From Lawsonella clevelandensis (GTDB taxonomy: Bacteria; Actinomycetota; Actinomycetes; Mycobacteriales; Mycobacteriaceae): a DNA stretch of 64,000 nucleotides. Under the pieces are notes generated by a model. It was not told the DNA's origin. It ran no database searches and worked only from the letters and a program-made list of their open reading frames with translations. The stretch is taken from NCBI RefSeq assembly GCF_003241315.1, contig NZ_QFOZ01000005.1, positions 1 through 64,000 on the forward strand, read 5' to 3'. Every line of letters starts with the position of its first letter. The first letter of the stretch is position 1. This document shows, piece by piece, positions 50,672-59,873 of the stretch. Both the position numbers and the translations under genes were made by a program.

Positions 50672-52915
50672 GTGACCACTCCACACAATTCCGGTGTGAG
50701 CTCAGAAACTCACACCGCCCCGCTGACACCTCCTATAGCTCCACGCCATCCACAGGTACGCGAGTACCACGGCCGTCGTTTTGTTGACGACTATGAATGG
50801 TTGCGCGACAAGGATAATCCGGAAACAATCAGCTACTTGGAGACGGAAAACGCCTACACCGAGCAACAGACTGCCGATCTGAAGCCGTTGCAGGAAAAGA
50901 TTTTCCAGGAGATCCGTGGACGCATTAAAGAAACTGATCTCTCCGTCCCCACACGGCATAAAAACTGGTGGCATTACGCGCGCACGCAGGAAGGTAAAGC
51001 CTATAGTGTGGTGTGCCGCCTGCCCGCCAAGCCGGTGACGGCACCAGATGCGTGGGAACCGCCGCAGCTTACCCCCGGGAAACCGATAGAGGGAGAAGAA
51101 ATTCTCCTGGACTGTAATGAGCTTGCCGACGGCACGGACTTCTTTGCGTTAGGTGGAGCCAGTGTTACCAGGGATGGCCGCTATTTGGCGTACCTTACCG
51201 ACACTGTTGGTAATGAGCGCTACACCCTCCACATACGGGATCTTCAGACGGGGGAGCAGCTTCCTGACGTCATCACCACTATCGCTGCCGGGGTGGAATG
51301 GTCCAATGATGGTGACTACCTCTACTACCAGCGTGTTGATGAGGCTTGGCGGCCCGACTCGGTATGGCGTCACCAGCTCGGTACGGACCCTGCCGCCGAT
51401 GTGCGTATTTTCTATGAACCCGATGAACGCTACTGGGTGGGCATGGGTTCTACTCGTGATGAAAAGTATTTCACTATTGCTGTCTCCTCCAAGATCACTA
51501 CAGAATTATGGTTCTTGGATGCGGACGACCCCGCCGGGGAATTCCAGTGTGTACGCCCCCGCGAGGAGGGCATCGAGTACGGGCTTGACCACTTCACTTT
51601 GCCCGCTACCGGCACCTTGCCAGAGCGGGATGGCTTCGTGGTTGTCCATAATGCGAGTGGCCCTAATTCGTGTGTTGCACTTTCTGATACGTGGCAGTTG
51701 AGTAACCTCAACTCCCTCAACGAACTACCCCAGTTACTTCCCCATGATGACGCCGTGCGGATTGAGGATGTGGACGCCTTCACCGGCTATCTGGCAGTGT
51801 CATACCGGAAAGAAGCATTGCCACGTCTGGGGCTCATCTTCCTGGATACGGAACGGGCAGTGAAACCAGGGGAGACCCTCGTCGATCTTTGTGGAGAAAT
51901 GCAGGATATTGATGTGGGGGAGGAGCTTTTCAACATTGGTATCCACGCTAACCCGGAGCCGGCCGCACCACTGTTGCGTCTTTCCTACGGTTCTTTTATT
52001 ACTCCGCCAACGGTAGCTGATTATCGTCTGTCCGATGGTGCGCTCATTATTCGGAAGCAGGCGGAAGTACAGGGTGGCTATGATCCTTCCCGCTACGAGC
52101 AGAAACGTTTGTGGGCAACGGCCAGTGACGGCGAACGCATCCCCATCTCCCTCATCGCCCGAAAAGGTACGCATGGGGAGGATCCCTACCGTCCCACCCC
52201 AGCACCGTTGCTGCTCTACGGCTATGGATCCTATGAGGATTCACGCGACCCAGGTTTTTCTGTGCCGCGCCTGAGTTATCTGGATCGCGGTATGGCGCTT
52301 GCTATTGCGCATGTGCGGGGTGGTGGCGAGATGGGCCGCCGCTGGTATGACGATGGCAAGTTGGAGAAGAAACCGAATACGTTTACCGATTTCATCGCCT
52401 GCGCCGATTATCTGATTGCGGAAGGATACACGACACCCGCACAGATGGTGGCTAATGGTGGTTCTGCCGGTGGCCTTCTGATGGGTGCGGTGGCGAATAT
52501 GGCCCCGGATCGTTTCGCCGCAATTGAAGCGGATGTGCCTTTTGTGGATCCGCTTACCAGTATGTTGATGCCGGAGCTACCGCTGACCGTCATCGAGTGG
52601 GACGAGTGGGGCGACCCGCTACACGATCCCGCTATCTATGATGTGATGGCCAGCTATTCCCCCTACGAGAACGTCACCGCGCAGGAGTATCCGGCGATCC
52701 TGGCGACGACGAGCCTCAATGACACTCGTGTGCTGTATGTGGAGCCAGCGAAGTGGGTGGCGAAACTGCGTGCTGTGGCAGGGCCAGTGACGAAGCATGA
52801 GATTTTGTTGAAGACAGAAATGAATGCTGGGCATGGGGGAGTGTCGGGGCGTTATGCGCAATGGCGTGAGATCGCTTTTGAACTGGCGTGGATGCTCTCG
52901 CAAACAGGGCTTTAG
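50672..52915 (+). CDS. ptrB: oligopeptidase B (prolyl oligopeptidase family S9A)
   Basis: Cytosolic serine peptidase cleaving small basic peptides; 747 residues. The N-terminal beta-propeller covers about residues 80-430, and the hydrolase domain holds LSYLDRGMALAIAHVRGGGE, the nucleophile NGGSAGGLLMG (Ser near 597), an Asp in the TSLNDTRVLYVEP stretch and the His in NAGHGGVSGRY. Start GTG 50672. The gene is tucked between purC and purS as in mycobacteria; its link to purines is positional only. Confidence 0.93.
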   Translation: MTTPHNSGVSSETHTAPLTPPIAPRHPQVREYHGRRFVDDYEWLRDKDNPETISYLETENAYTEQQTADLKPLQEKIFQEIRGRIKETDLSVPTRHKNWWHYARTQEGKAYSVVCRLPAKPVTAPDAWEPPQLTPGKPIEGEEILLDCNELADGTDFFALGGASVTRDGRYLAYLTDTVGNERYTLHIRDLQTGEQLPDVITTIAAGVEWSNDGDYLYYQRVDEAWRPDSVWRHQLGTDPAADVRIFYEPDERYWVGMGSTRDEKYFTIAVSSKITTELWFLDADDPAGEFQCVRPREEGIEYGLDHFTLPATGTLPERDGFVVVHNASGPNSCVALSDTWQLSNLNSLNELPQLLPHDDAVRIEDVDAFTGYLAVSYRKEALPRLGLIFLDTERAVKPGETLVDLCGEMQDIDVGEELFNIGIHANPEPAAPLLRLSYGSFITPPTVADYRLSDGALIIRKQAEVQGGYDPSRYEQKRLWATASDGERIPISLIARKGTHGEDPYRPTPAPLLLYGYGSYEDSRDPGFSVPRLSYLDRGMALAIAHVRGGGEMGRRWYDDGKLEKKPNTFTDFIACADYLIAEGYTTPAQMVANGGSAGGLLMGAVANMAPDRFAAIEADVPFVDPLTSMLMPELPLTVIEWDEWGDPLHDPAIYDVMASYSPYENVTAQEYPAILATTSLNDTRVLYVEPAKWVAKLRAVAGPVTKHEILLKTEMNAGHGGVSGRYAQWREIAFELAWMLSQTGL

Positions 52916-52941
52916 CATTATAAAAACCGGCTTCTGCAGGG

Positions 52942-52947
52942 TAGAAT
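52942..52947 (+). promoter_or_regulatory. purSQL -10 element
   Basis: TAGAAT 57 bp before purS. The leader contains a short hairpin (CCTTG-TATTTT-CAAGG, 52958-52973) and the AAGAGGAG ribosome binding site. Confidence 0.45.
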
Positions 52948-53004
52948 GTGCATGAATCCTTGTATTTTCAAGGTCCCCGTGACGCCCATTAAGAGGAGAA
53001 AAGC

Positions 53005-53253
53005 GTGGCTCGCGTAGTAGTCGATGTGACGATCAAGCCGGTAATCCTGGATCCCCAGGGTAAAGCCATTCTGGGTGCAATTAAGCGCCTGGGATATGAA
53101 GGTTTTGACGATGTTCGCCAAGGTAAGCACTTCGAGCTAGAAGTAGCTGACAGTGTAACCGATGAGCAGCTCGATGAGATCGCGCAGAGCCTCCTCACCA
53201 ATACGGTTATTGAGGAGTATGTCGTTCGTCGCGTGGAGAACGAGGCGAAGTAG
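53005..53253 (+). CDS. purS: phosphoribosylformylglycinamidine synthase subunit PurS
   Basis: 82-residue subunit that bridges PurQ and PurL in the FGAM synthase complex. VTIKPVILDPQGKAILGAIK, LGYEGFDDVRQGKHFELEV and NTVIEEYVVRRVE match the family well. GTG start with AAGAGGAG about 8 bp upstream. purQ begins 4 bp after its stop. Confidence 0.95.
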   Translation: MARVVVDVTIKPVILDPQGKAILGAIKRLGYEGFDDVRQGKHFELEVADSVTDEQLDEIAQSLLTNTVIEEYVVRRVENEAK

Positions 53254-53257
53254 CACA

Positions 53258-53935
53258 ATGGCGACCCGAGTTGGTGTAATTACTTTCCCGGGCACCCTCG
53301 ACGATGTCGATGCTGCCCGTGCTGTGGAATATGCTGGAGCCGAAGCCGTGTCCCTGTGGCACGCCGACTCCGACCTCAACAATGTTGACGCAGTTGTCGT
53401 CCCGGGAGGTTTCTCCTACGGCGACTACCTCCGCTGTGGCGCTATCGCCTCCCACGCCCCCGTCATGCGGGAAGTGGTGGAGGCTGCCAAGAAAGGCATG
53501 CCTGTTCTAGGTATCTGCAACGGTTTCCAGATCCTCACCGAATCTGGTCTCCTCCCCGGTGCCCTCACCCGCAACCAGGATCGCCGCTTCATCTGCCGTG
53601 TGCAGCCTCTCGAAGTGTGCAATGCGGAAACTGCCTGGACTAATCGCTTCGCTAAAGGCGACATCATGACCGTCGTCTTGAAGTCTGGGGAAGGCCGCTA
53701 CGTTGCCGAACCCGACACCTTGAAGATGCTGGAAGATGAGGGACGCGTTGTGTTCCGCTACGCTGACCAAACCCTCAATGGTTCTATCAATGACATTGCT
53801 GGTGTGTGCTCCGAAAACGGTCGCGTTGTGGGCCTTATGCCGCACCCTGAACATGCCATCGACACGATGACTGGCCCCACTGCGGACGGCCTCATCATGT
53901 TTAAGTCCGCCCTCGACGCCGTCCTTTCGGTCTAG
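53258..53935 (+). CDS. purQ: phosphoribosylformylglycinamidine synthase, glutaminase subunit
   Basis: Class I glutamine amidotransferase of 225 residues supplying ammonia to PurL. The catalytic Cys is in PVLGICNGFQILTESGLLPG; VVPGGFSYGDYLRCGAIAS and LMPHPEHAIDTMTG hold the oxyanion and His-Glu residues. Start at ATG 53258 (MATRVGVITFPGTLDD); an in-frame extension upstream overlaps purS and is a shadow. Confidence 0.96.
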   Translation: MATRVGVITFPGTLDDVDAARAVEYAGAEAVSLWHADSDLNNVDAVVVPGGFSYGDYLRCGAIASHAPVMREVVEAAKKGMPVLGICNGFQILTESGLLPGALTRNQDRRFICRVQPLEVCNAETAWTNRFAKGDIMTVVLKSGEGRYVAEPDTLKMLEDEGRVVFRYADQTLNGSINDIAGVCSENGRVVGLMPHPEHAIDTMTGPTADGLIMFKSALDAVLSV

Positions 53936-53963
53936 CGTCCCCACCGGAAAGGATTGATGAGAG

Positions 53964-56261
53964 ATGTCTGAACAGCAGCTTGATACCGTTGCCTACGCGG
54001 CAGCCACCCCCGACCTGGAACAGCCCTGGAAAGAACTCGGCCTGAAAGAAGACGAGTACCTCCGCATTCGCGAAATCCTCGGCCGTCGCCCCACCGACGC
54101 AGAACTCGCCATGTACTCCATCATGTGGTCCGAGCACTGCTCCTACAAGTCCTCCAAAGTTCACCTGGGATACTTCGGTGAAACAATGACCGAGGACATG
54201 CGCAAGAACCTACTCGCCGGTATCGGCGAGAACGCCGGCGTTATCTCCATCGGTGACGACTGGGCCGTCACCTTCAAAGTGGAATCCCACAACCACCCCT
54301 CCTACGTGGAGCCCTACCAGGGTGCCACCACCGGTGTGGGCGGCATCGTCCGCGACATTATGGCCATGGGCGCCCGCCCCGTCGCCGTCATGGACCAACT
54401 CCGCTTCGGCCCCTCCGACGCCAAGGACACCAAACGTGTCCTCCCCGGCGTTGTCGCTGGTGTGGGCGGCTACGGCAACTGCCTAGGCCTCCCCAACATC
54501 GGTGGCGAAACCGTCTTTGACGAAACCTACGCCGGTAACCCACTGGTGAACGCTCTCTGCGTGGGCACCATGCGTGTAGACGACCTCCACCTGGCCTTCG
54601 CCTCCGGTAAAGGCAACAAGGTTATCCTCTTCGGCTCCGCCACCGGACTCGATGGCATCGGCGGCGTTTCCGTCCTTGCCTCCGAAACCTTCGACGACAG
54701 CTCCGCAGAGACTGGCGCTAAATCCCACAAGAAACTCCCCTCCGTCCAGGTAGGCGACCCCTTCGCAGAGAAGGTCCTCATCGAATGCTGCCTTGACCTC
54801 TACCACGCCAACATTGTTGTGGGCATCCAGGACCTGGGCGGTGCCGGACTCTCCTGCGCCACCTCTGAACTGGCTGCCGCCGGCGACGGCGGTATGCACG
54901 TTGACCTCGACAAGGTTCCCATGCGCGCCAAGGGCATGACCCCCGCCGAGGTCCTCTCCTCCGAATCCCAGGAACGCATGTGCGCCGTCGTCACCCCCGA
55001 AAATGTGGATGCCTTCATGGACATCTGCAAGAAGTGGGATGTACAGGCCACCGTTATCGGTGAAGTTACCGATGGCGACCACCTGGTTATCGACTGGCAC
55101 GGGGAAACCGTTGTGGACGCCGTCGCCCACACCATCGCCCACGAGGGCCCCGTCTACAACCGTCCCATCGAATACCCCGACTGGCAGGACGCTGTGAAAG
55201 CAGACACCAGCGTCAGCCTGGCCCGCCCGACCAGCCCCGAGGAACTCCGCGACACCCTCTACCGGATGCTCGCCTGCGAAGACCTCTGCTCCCGCCGATT
55301 CATCGTGGAACAGTACGACCGCTACGTCCGTGGCAACACCATTGAGGCAGAAAACGCCGACGCTGGTGTTCTCCGCATCGACGAAAACACCGGACGCGGC
55401 ATCGCCCTCGCAACCGACGCCTCCGGCCGCTACACCTACCTGGACCCCTACACCGGCGCCCAGCTAGCCTTCGCGGAAGCCTACCGCAACGTTGCCGCCA
55501 CCGGTGCCCGCCCCGTCGCCGTCACCAACTGCTTGAACTTCGGTAACCCGGAAGAACCCGCCATTATGTGGCAGTTCAAAGAAGCCGTCCACGGCCTGGC
55601 TGACGCCTGCGCCCACTGCGGTGTGCCCGTCACCGGCGGTAATGTCTCCTTCTACAACAAGACCGGCAATACCTCCATCCTGCCGACTCCGCTTGCCGGT
55701 GTCCTGGGTGTTATCGACAATGTTGATGACGCTATCGGTACCGCTTTCGGGTCCCAACCCATGGAAAGCATCTTCCTGCTGGGCGAAACCAAGGATGAAT
55801 TCGACGGTTCCATCTGGGCCAAGACCATGCACCAGCACCTCGGTGGTGTTCCCCCGCAGGTTGATCTTGACCACGAGCAGAAACTCGCCGAGTTCATGGT
55901 GGAAGCGGCCAAGACTGGCACCGTCTCCGCCGCTCATGACCTCTCCGAAGGTGGACTTGCCCAGGCGGTTATTGAATCCGCCCTCGGCGGCAATGTGGGT
56001 GTTACCATCACCCTGCCGGAGGGTACTGACCCGTTCGTAGAGCTCTTCTCCGAATCTGCGGGCCGTATTCTCGTTGCCGTCCCACGCGACCAGGAAGACG
56101 CCTTCACTGCGCAGGTGGAAAAGTCCGGTCTGCCCTGCACGCGCATTGGTGTTGTGGAAGAATCCGCCACCGTGACCGTCCAAGGACAGTTCGCCGAGAA
56201 GCTAGAAGATTTGCGCCAGGCATGGGAAGGTACCCTCCCCACTCTGTTCGCACACGCTTAA
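53964..56261 (+). CDS. purL: phosphoribosylformylglycinamidine synthase subunit II (small PurL)
   Basis: 765-residue ATP-dependent synthetase subunit; the short form, consistent with separate PurS and PurQ. EYLRIREILGRRPTDAELAM, MWSEHCSYKSSKVHL, KVESHNHPSYVEPYQGATTG, DLGGAGLSCATSELAAAGDG and AAHDLSEGGLAQAVIESALG are diagnostic. Codon choice is strongly biased toward C-ending codons, more than in neighbours, which suggests high expression. A stop-to-start gap of 6 bp leads to the SCP-like gene. Confidence 0.97.
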   Translation: MSEQQLDTVAYAAATPDLEQPWKELGLKEDEYLRIREILGRRPTDAELAMYSIMWSEHCSYKSSKVHLGYFGETMTEDMRKNLLAGIGENAGVISIGDDWAVTFKVESHNHPSYVEPYQGATTGVGGIVRDIMAMGARPVAVMDQLRFGPSDAKDTKRVLPGVVAGVGGYGNCLGLPNIGGETVFDETYAGNPLVNALCVGTMRVDDLHLAFASGKGNKVILFGSATGLDGIGGVSVLASETFDDSSAETGAKSHKKLPSVQVGDPFAEKVLIECCLDLYHANIVVGIQDLGGAGLSCATSELAAAGDGGMHVDLDKVPMRAKGMTPAEVLSSESQERMCAVVTPENVDAFMDICKKWDVQATVIGEVTDGDHLVIDWHGETVVDAVAHTIAHEGPVYNRPIEYPDWQDAVKADTSVSLARPTSPEELRDTLYRMLACEDLCSRRFIVEQYDRYVRGNTIEAENADAGVLRIDENTGRGIALATDASGRYTYLDPYTGAQLAFAEAYRNVAATGARPVAVTNCLNFGNPEEPAIMWQFKEAVHGLADACAHCGVPVTGGNVSFYNKTGNTSILPTPLAGVLGVIDNVDDAIGTAFGSQPMESIFLLGETKDEFDGSIWAKTMHQHLGGVPPQVDLDHEQKLAEFMVEAAKTGTVSAAHDLSEGGLAQAVIESALGGNVGVTITLPEGTDPFVELFSESAGRILVAVPRDQEDAFTAQVEKSGLPCTRIGVVEESATVTVQGQFAEKLEDLRQAWEGTLPTLFAHA

Positions 56262-56267
56262 GTAACT

Positions 56268-56672
56268 GTGTCACGCACGGCCCCGTCACCAGCGGAATTA
56301 CGCGCCGTCATCCTTAGTATCCTGCCCTGGATAGAGGATGACGGCGCCGCCGTGCCGCCACGCTCAGACTCCCGCTACAGTGCTATTGCGGAAGCTGTAC
56401 GCGGATCCGCCCGCACGCTTGCCGAGATCGCTCCCGGCCGCAGTGTGGAAGTTCGTATCCCTCCCTTCGTCGCCGTGCAGTGCATTGACGGGCCCCGTCA
56501 TACACGCGGCACCCCGCCCAATGTGGTGCAAACTGACCCGCACACGTGGCTGCGGCTGGTCACCGGCCAGGAATGTTGGGAAGATGCCATTCCCCTCCAC
56601 CTCAGCGCTTCGGGAAGTCGTGCCGGAGAGATCGCGCACTGGCTACCCATTGTGCCCACGTGTGCCAACTGA
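56268..56672 (+). CDS. SCP2-like / sterol carrier family protein
   Basis: 134 residues starting at GTG 56268, just after purL. VEVRIPPFVAVQCIDGPRHT, RGTPPNVVQTDPHTWLRLVT and GSRAGEIAHWLPI resemble the actinobacterial family between purL and purF (Rv0807, annotated as a sterol-carrier-family protein). The fold normally binds a hydrophobic ligand; function in this setting is unknown. Confidence 0.75.
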   Translation: MSRTAPSPAELRAVILSILPWIEDDGAAVPPRSDSRYSAIAEAVRGSARTLAEIAPGRSVEVRIPPFVAVQCIDGPRHTRGTPPNVVQTDPHTWLRLVTGQECWEDAIPLHLSASGSRAGEIAHWLPIVPTCAN

Positions 56673-56725
56673 CTAACTAATGAGTAACTAACGAGACGAC
56701 TACCAAGAAAGGTACGATAAGTACC

Positions 56726-58279
56726 ATGAGCAGCCCCTTGGATGACCTAGGAGAGCAGAAACCACGCGAGGAATGTGGCGTCTTCGCAGTGTGGGCTCCC
56801 GAGGAAGAAGTTGCAAAGTTAACATTCTATGGCCTCTTTGCCCTCCAACACCGTGGGCAGGAAGCCGCCGGCATCGCCGTGGGTGACGGCCAACAAACCA
56901 TCGTCTTCAAAGACCTTGGCCTGGTTAACCAAGTATTCGATGAACAAACCTTGCAGGCCATGCAGGGAAATGTTGCTATTGGGCACACTCGCTACTCCAC
57001 CACAGGTGCATCTACCTGGGAAAACGCTCAACCTATGTTCCGCTCCATGGGAGAGGATACGGGTGTAGCGTTGGCCCATAACGGTAATCTCGTCAACACC
57101 ACTGCGCTGTTACGCCGCGCTATCCAGCTTGGCATTATGTCGGAAAACGAACTGGATGGGTGTACATCCGACACGGACATTGTGGCATCTCTTCTCGCAC
57201 ACACTGCTGTCAAGCATGGATTAGAAGACGCTGCCCTGCATCTCCTTCCCAAAGTAGAGGGTGCCTACTGCTTCGTCATGTGTGATAACGACACTATCTA
57301 TGCCGCACGTGACCCCTACGGAGTACGCCCATTAAGTCTTGGGCGGTTGGAGCGTGGCTGGGTTATCGCCTCTGAAACCTGTGCCCTGGATATTGTGGGC
57401 GCCTCCTACGTGCGCGATATTGAGCCAGGCGAGTTCGTCACCATTAATGCTTCTGGAGTGCATTCTCGGCATTTCGCGGAACCCCGGCACGCGCGCTGTA
57501 TTTTTGAGCACGTCTACCTGGCGCGTCCAGATTCATACCTTAACGGGCATTCTGTGAACAGCACACGTGTGGGAATTGGGCGGCGGCTAGCGAAGGAACA
57601 CCCCTGCGATGGTGATCTTGTTATCCCCGTCCCCGAATCAGGAATGCCGGCAGCAGTCGGCTATGCACAAGAATCAGGTATTCCCTTCGCGCAAGGACTT
57701 ACCAAGAACTCCTACGTGGGCCGTACGTTCATTCAGCCCTCGCAAACTATCCGCCAACTGGGTATTCGTCTAAAACTTAACCCGCTACGTGAAGTTATCC
57801 GCGGTAAACGCCTAGTGGTTGTGGATGACTCCATTGTGCGCGGTAATACACAGCGCGCACTGGTCAGTATGCTGCGGGAAGCCGGAGCTGCTGAAGTACA
57901 CGTTCGTATTGCCTCCCCACCCGTCAAATGGCCATGCTTCTATGGCATCGATTTTGCGTCTCCGGCAGAACTCATTGCCAACGGCGTTGATGATACAGAC
58001 GACATGCTGGAGGGTGTGCGCCGGGCAATTGGTGCTGATTCCCTCGGGTATGTTTCACAGGAGGCAATGGTGGAAGCCACTGGTCAGCCTGCTTGTGAAA
58101 TGTGCTGTGCCTGCTTTGACGGGCAGTACCCCATTAAACTCCCACCGGAAAACCCACTGGTGAAGCCGCTCCTGCACATGGAGGGCGCAAACTGTGTGGT
58201 GGCTTCCGATACTGAGGTTCCAGATGATCTGCTGGACCTGGTAGAACCCGAAGAACAGATCACCAACACCCCGCAGTAA
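56726..58279 (+). CDS. purF: amidophosphoribosyltransferase
   Basis: First committed step of purine synthesis; 517 residues. A 16-residue propeptide precedes the catalytic Cys17 (PREECGVFAVWAPEEEVAK). The glutaminase part has GHTRYSTTGAS and VALAHNGNLVNT; the PRTase part has LVVVDDSIVRGNTQRALVSM. Cysteines at the C-terminus (CEMCCACFDGQYP, ANCVVAS) fit a 4Fe-4S cluster as in the B. subtilis enzyme. AAGAAAGG site upstream. purM follows 15 bp later. Confidence 0.97.
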   Translation: MSSPLDDLGEQKPREECGVFAVWAPEEEVAKLTFYGLFALQHRGQEAAGIAVGDGQQTIVFKDLGLVNQVFDEQTLQAMQGNVAIGHTRYSTTGASTWENAQPMFRSMGEDTGVALAHNGNLVNTTALLRRAIQLGIMSENELDGCTSDTDIVASLLAHTAVKHGLEDAALHLLPKVEGAYCFVMCDNDTIYAARDPYGVRPLSLGRLERGWVIASETCALDIVGASYVRDIEPGEFVTINASGVHSRHFAEPRHARCIFEHVYLARPDSYLNGHSVNSTRVGIGRRLAKEHPCDGDLVIPVPESGMPAAVGYAQESGIPFAQGLTKNSYVGRTFIQPSQTIRQLGIRLKLNPLREVIRGKRLVVVDDSIVRGNTQRALVSMLREAGAAEVHVRIASPPVKWPCFYGIDFASPAELIANGVDDTDDMLEGVRRAIGADSLGYVSQEAMVEATGQPACEMCCACFDGQYPIKLPPENPLVKPLLHMEGANCVVASDTEVPDDLLDLVEPEEQITNTPQ

Positions 58280-58294
58280 AGAAGTGAGTGTCTC

Positions 58295-59374
58295 ATGAGT
58301 GTGGAAAACCCCCAATCGAAAGGGATGTCCTACGCCCAAGCTGGTGTCGATATTGAAGCAGGCGATAAAGCTGTAGAGCTTTTCGCCCCGCTCGCCAAGA
58401 AAGCTACTCGCCCGGAGGTGCGCGGCGGACTTGGCGGCTTCGCTGGCCTTTTTGCGCTGGGTACCCAGTACAAGGAGCCGCTGCTCGCAGCCTCCTCTGA
58501 TGGTGTTGGCACCAAGATTGATATTGCCCGCCAAATGGGTGTCTACAACACGGTTGGTCTCGATCTTGTCGCTATGGTTGTAGATGACCTTGTTGTCTGC
58601 GGCGCAGAACCCCTCTTCCTGCAGGATTACATTTCCATTGGCCATGTTGTGCCTGAAAAAGTCGCCCAGCTTGTTGCAGGTATCGCGGACGGTTGCGTGA
58701 AGTCCGGCTGTGCGTTGCTCGGTGGTGAAACTGCTGAACATCCAGGCCTTATGGCACCAGACGAGTTTGATATGGCAGCCACCGGTGTTGGCGTCGTAGA
58801 GGCTGCAGAGGTCCTTGGACCCGATCGCGTGAAGGCCGGCGACGTATGCATCGCTATGGCGTCCAGTGGCCTACACTCCAATGGTTACTCACTTGCCCGT
58901 AAAGTACTGCTTGATATGGCTGGTCTTCCCCTGGATGCGCATGTGGAAGAGTTCGGCCGTACCGTGGGTGAAGAAATGCTGGAACCCACCTATATCTATG
59001 CCAAAGACTGCCTGGCTGTTATGGCGGAAGCCCAGGTGCGTACATTCTGCCACGTTACTGGCGGTGGATTAGCAGGGAACCTGGCACGAGTTATTCCAGA
59101 AAGACTCACTGCTGATCTGGACCGCGCCACCTGGACACCAGGCGCAGTTTTCCGTGTCATCCAAAAGGAAGGACACGTTGAAATTGCCGATATGGAACAG
59201 ACATTCAATATGGGTATCGGTATGGTCGCTGTTGTTGCCCCCGAAGATGCAGATCGAGCAATGGCAGTACTGACCGCCCGTCATATTGACTCGTGGGTAC
59301 TGGGAGAGGTTCGCGCTGCGGACGATGCTAGTATGCCGCGAGCAACCCTCCATGGTAGCTATCCGCGTTTTTAG
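58295..59374 (+). CDS. purM: phosphoribosylformylglycinamidine cyclo-ligase
   Basis: AIR synthetase, 359 residues, ATP-dependent. YAQAGVDIEAGDKAVELF, GGFAGLFALGTQYKEPLLAA, SSDGVGTKIDIARQMGVYNT, GGETAEHPGLMAPDEFDMAA and ASSGLHSNGYSLARK are the family signatures. Last gene of the purine run before a hairpin; next to it lies the DUF3073 gene on the other strand, as in M. tuberculosis (Rv0809/Rv0810c). Confidence 0.97.
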   Translation: MSVENPQSKGMSYAQAGVDIEAGDKAVELFAPLAKKATRPEVRGGLGGFAGLFALGTQYKEPLLAASSDGVGTKIDIARQMGVYNTVGLDLVAMVVDDLVVCGAEPLFLQDYISIGHVVPEKVAQLVAGIADGCVKSGCALLGGETAEHPGLMAPDEFDMAATGVGVVEAAEVLGPDRVKAGDVCIAMASSGLHSNGYSLARKVLLDMAGLPLDAHVEEFGRTVGEEMLEPTYIYAKDCLAVMAEAQVRTFCHVTGGGLAGNLARVIPERLTADLDRATWTPGAVFRVIQKEGHVEIADMEQTFNMGIGMVAVVAPEDADRAMAVLTARHIDSWVLGEVRAADDASMPRATLHGSYPRF

Positions 59375-59426
59375 CTTTCATACTGTCAATGGACAGGCAA
59401 ATATAAACAGCTGAATAAATAGCACG

Positions 59427-59459
59427 AAAGGGGAGCTCCACTGCTAGTGGGGCTCCCTT
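59427..59459. terminator. hairpin between purM and the DUF3073 gene
   Basis: AAAGGGGAGCTCCACT (59427-59442) pairs with AGTGGGGCTCCCTT (59446-59459), with a bulge and a G-U pair. T-runs are weak on both sides, so termination efficiency is uncertain. Confidence 0.6.
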
Positions 59460-59541
59460 GACGTATTTATATATCGTTGAGTGCGGTAGAGATACGCGTT
59501 ATCGCGAAAGAGTGGAATGGAAACACTCAGTGCGAAGCTGG

Positions 59542-59748
59542 TCACTTCCAGTCTTCGTACTTCTTGTACGGATCCTCGTCTTCAACGTCATCGTACTCAT
59601 CCGCCCACCTGTCGACGTAACGATCATCTTCATCAGATGACGAGCCAGACAGCTCACGCTGGAGGCTCTCAAAATCAGTCTCAGGAGAGTTGTACTTCAA
59701 CTGGCGAGCAACTTTAGCCTGCTTCGCCTTGGCACGGCCGCGGCCCAT
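59542..59748 (-). CDS. DUF3073 family protein
   Basis: 68 residues: a basic N-terminus (MGRGRAKAKQAKVARQLKYN) and a very acidic C-terminal half (DDVEDEDPYKKYEDW). This matches the small actinobacterial DUF3073 family next to purM. GGGGGTCAGG lies before the ATG. Function unknown; the charge pattern hints at nucleic acid or ribosome association, which is only inference. Confidence 0.9.
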   Translation of the reverse strand: MGRGRAKAKQAKVARQLKYNSPETDFESLQRELSGSSSDEDDRYVDRWADEYDDVEDEDPYKKYEDWK

Positions 59749-59873
59749 GGCCTGACCCCCTTGAAATGTGGATGGCTCTCACTTTTGTGAGTCACCGAAT
59801 GTTTCTACGTATGGTCCTGGCAACTAGGATACCGGTTTTCCTGTCAAAATTCTTTCTTGACGTGAGAAGTTCC

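Noticed and set aside
52948..53004. Possible purine riboswitch before purS
   Set aside because: Only a small 5-bp hairpin is present; no conserved purine or PreQ1/ZTP aptamer core can be recognised.
54483..55142. Minus-strand frame inside purL
   Set aside because: Produced by the strong C-ending codon bias of purL; Gly/Val/Asp-rich shadow.
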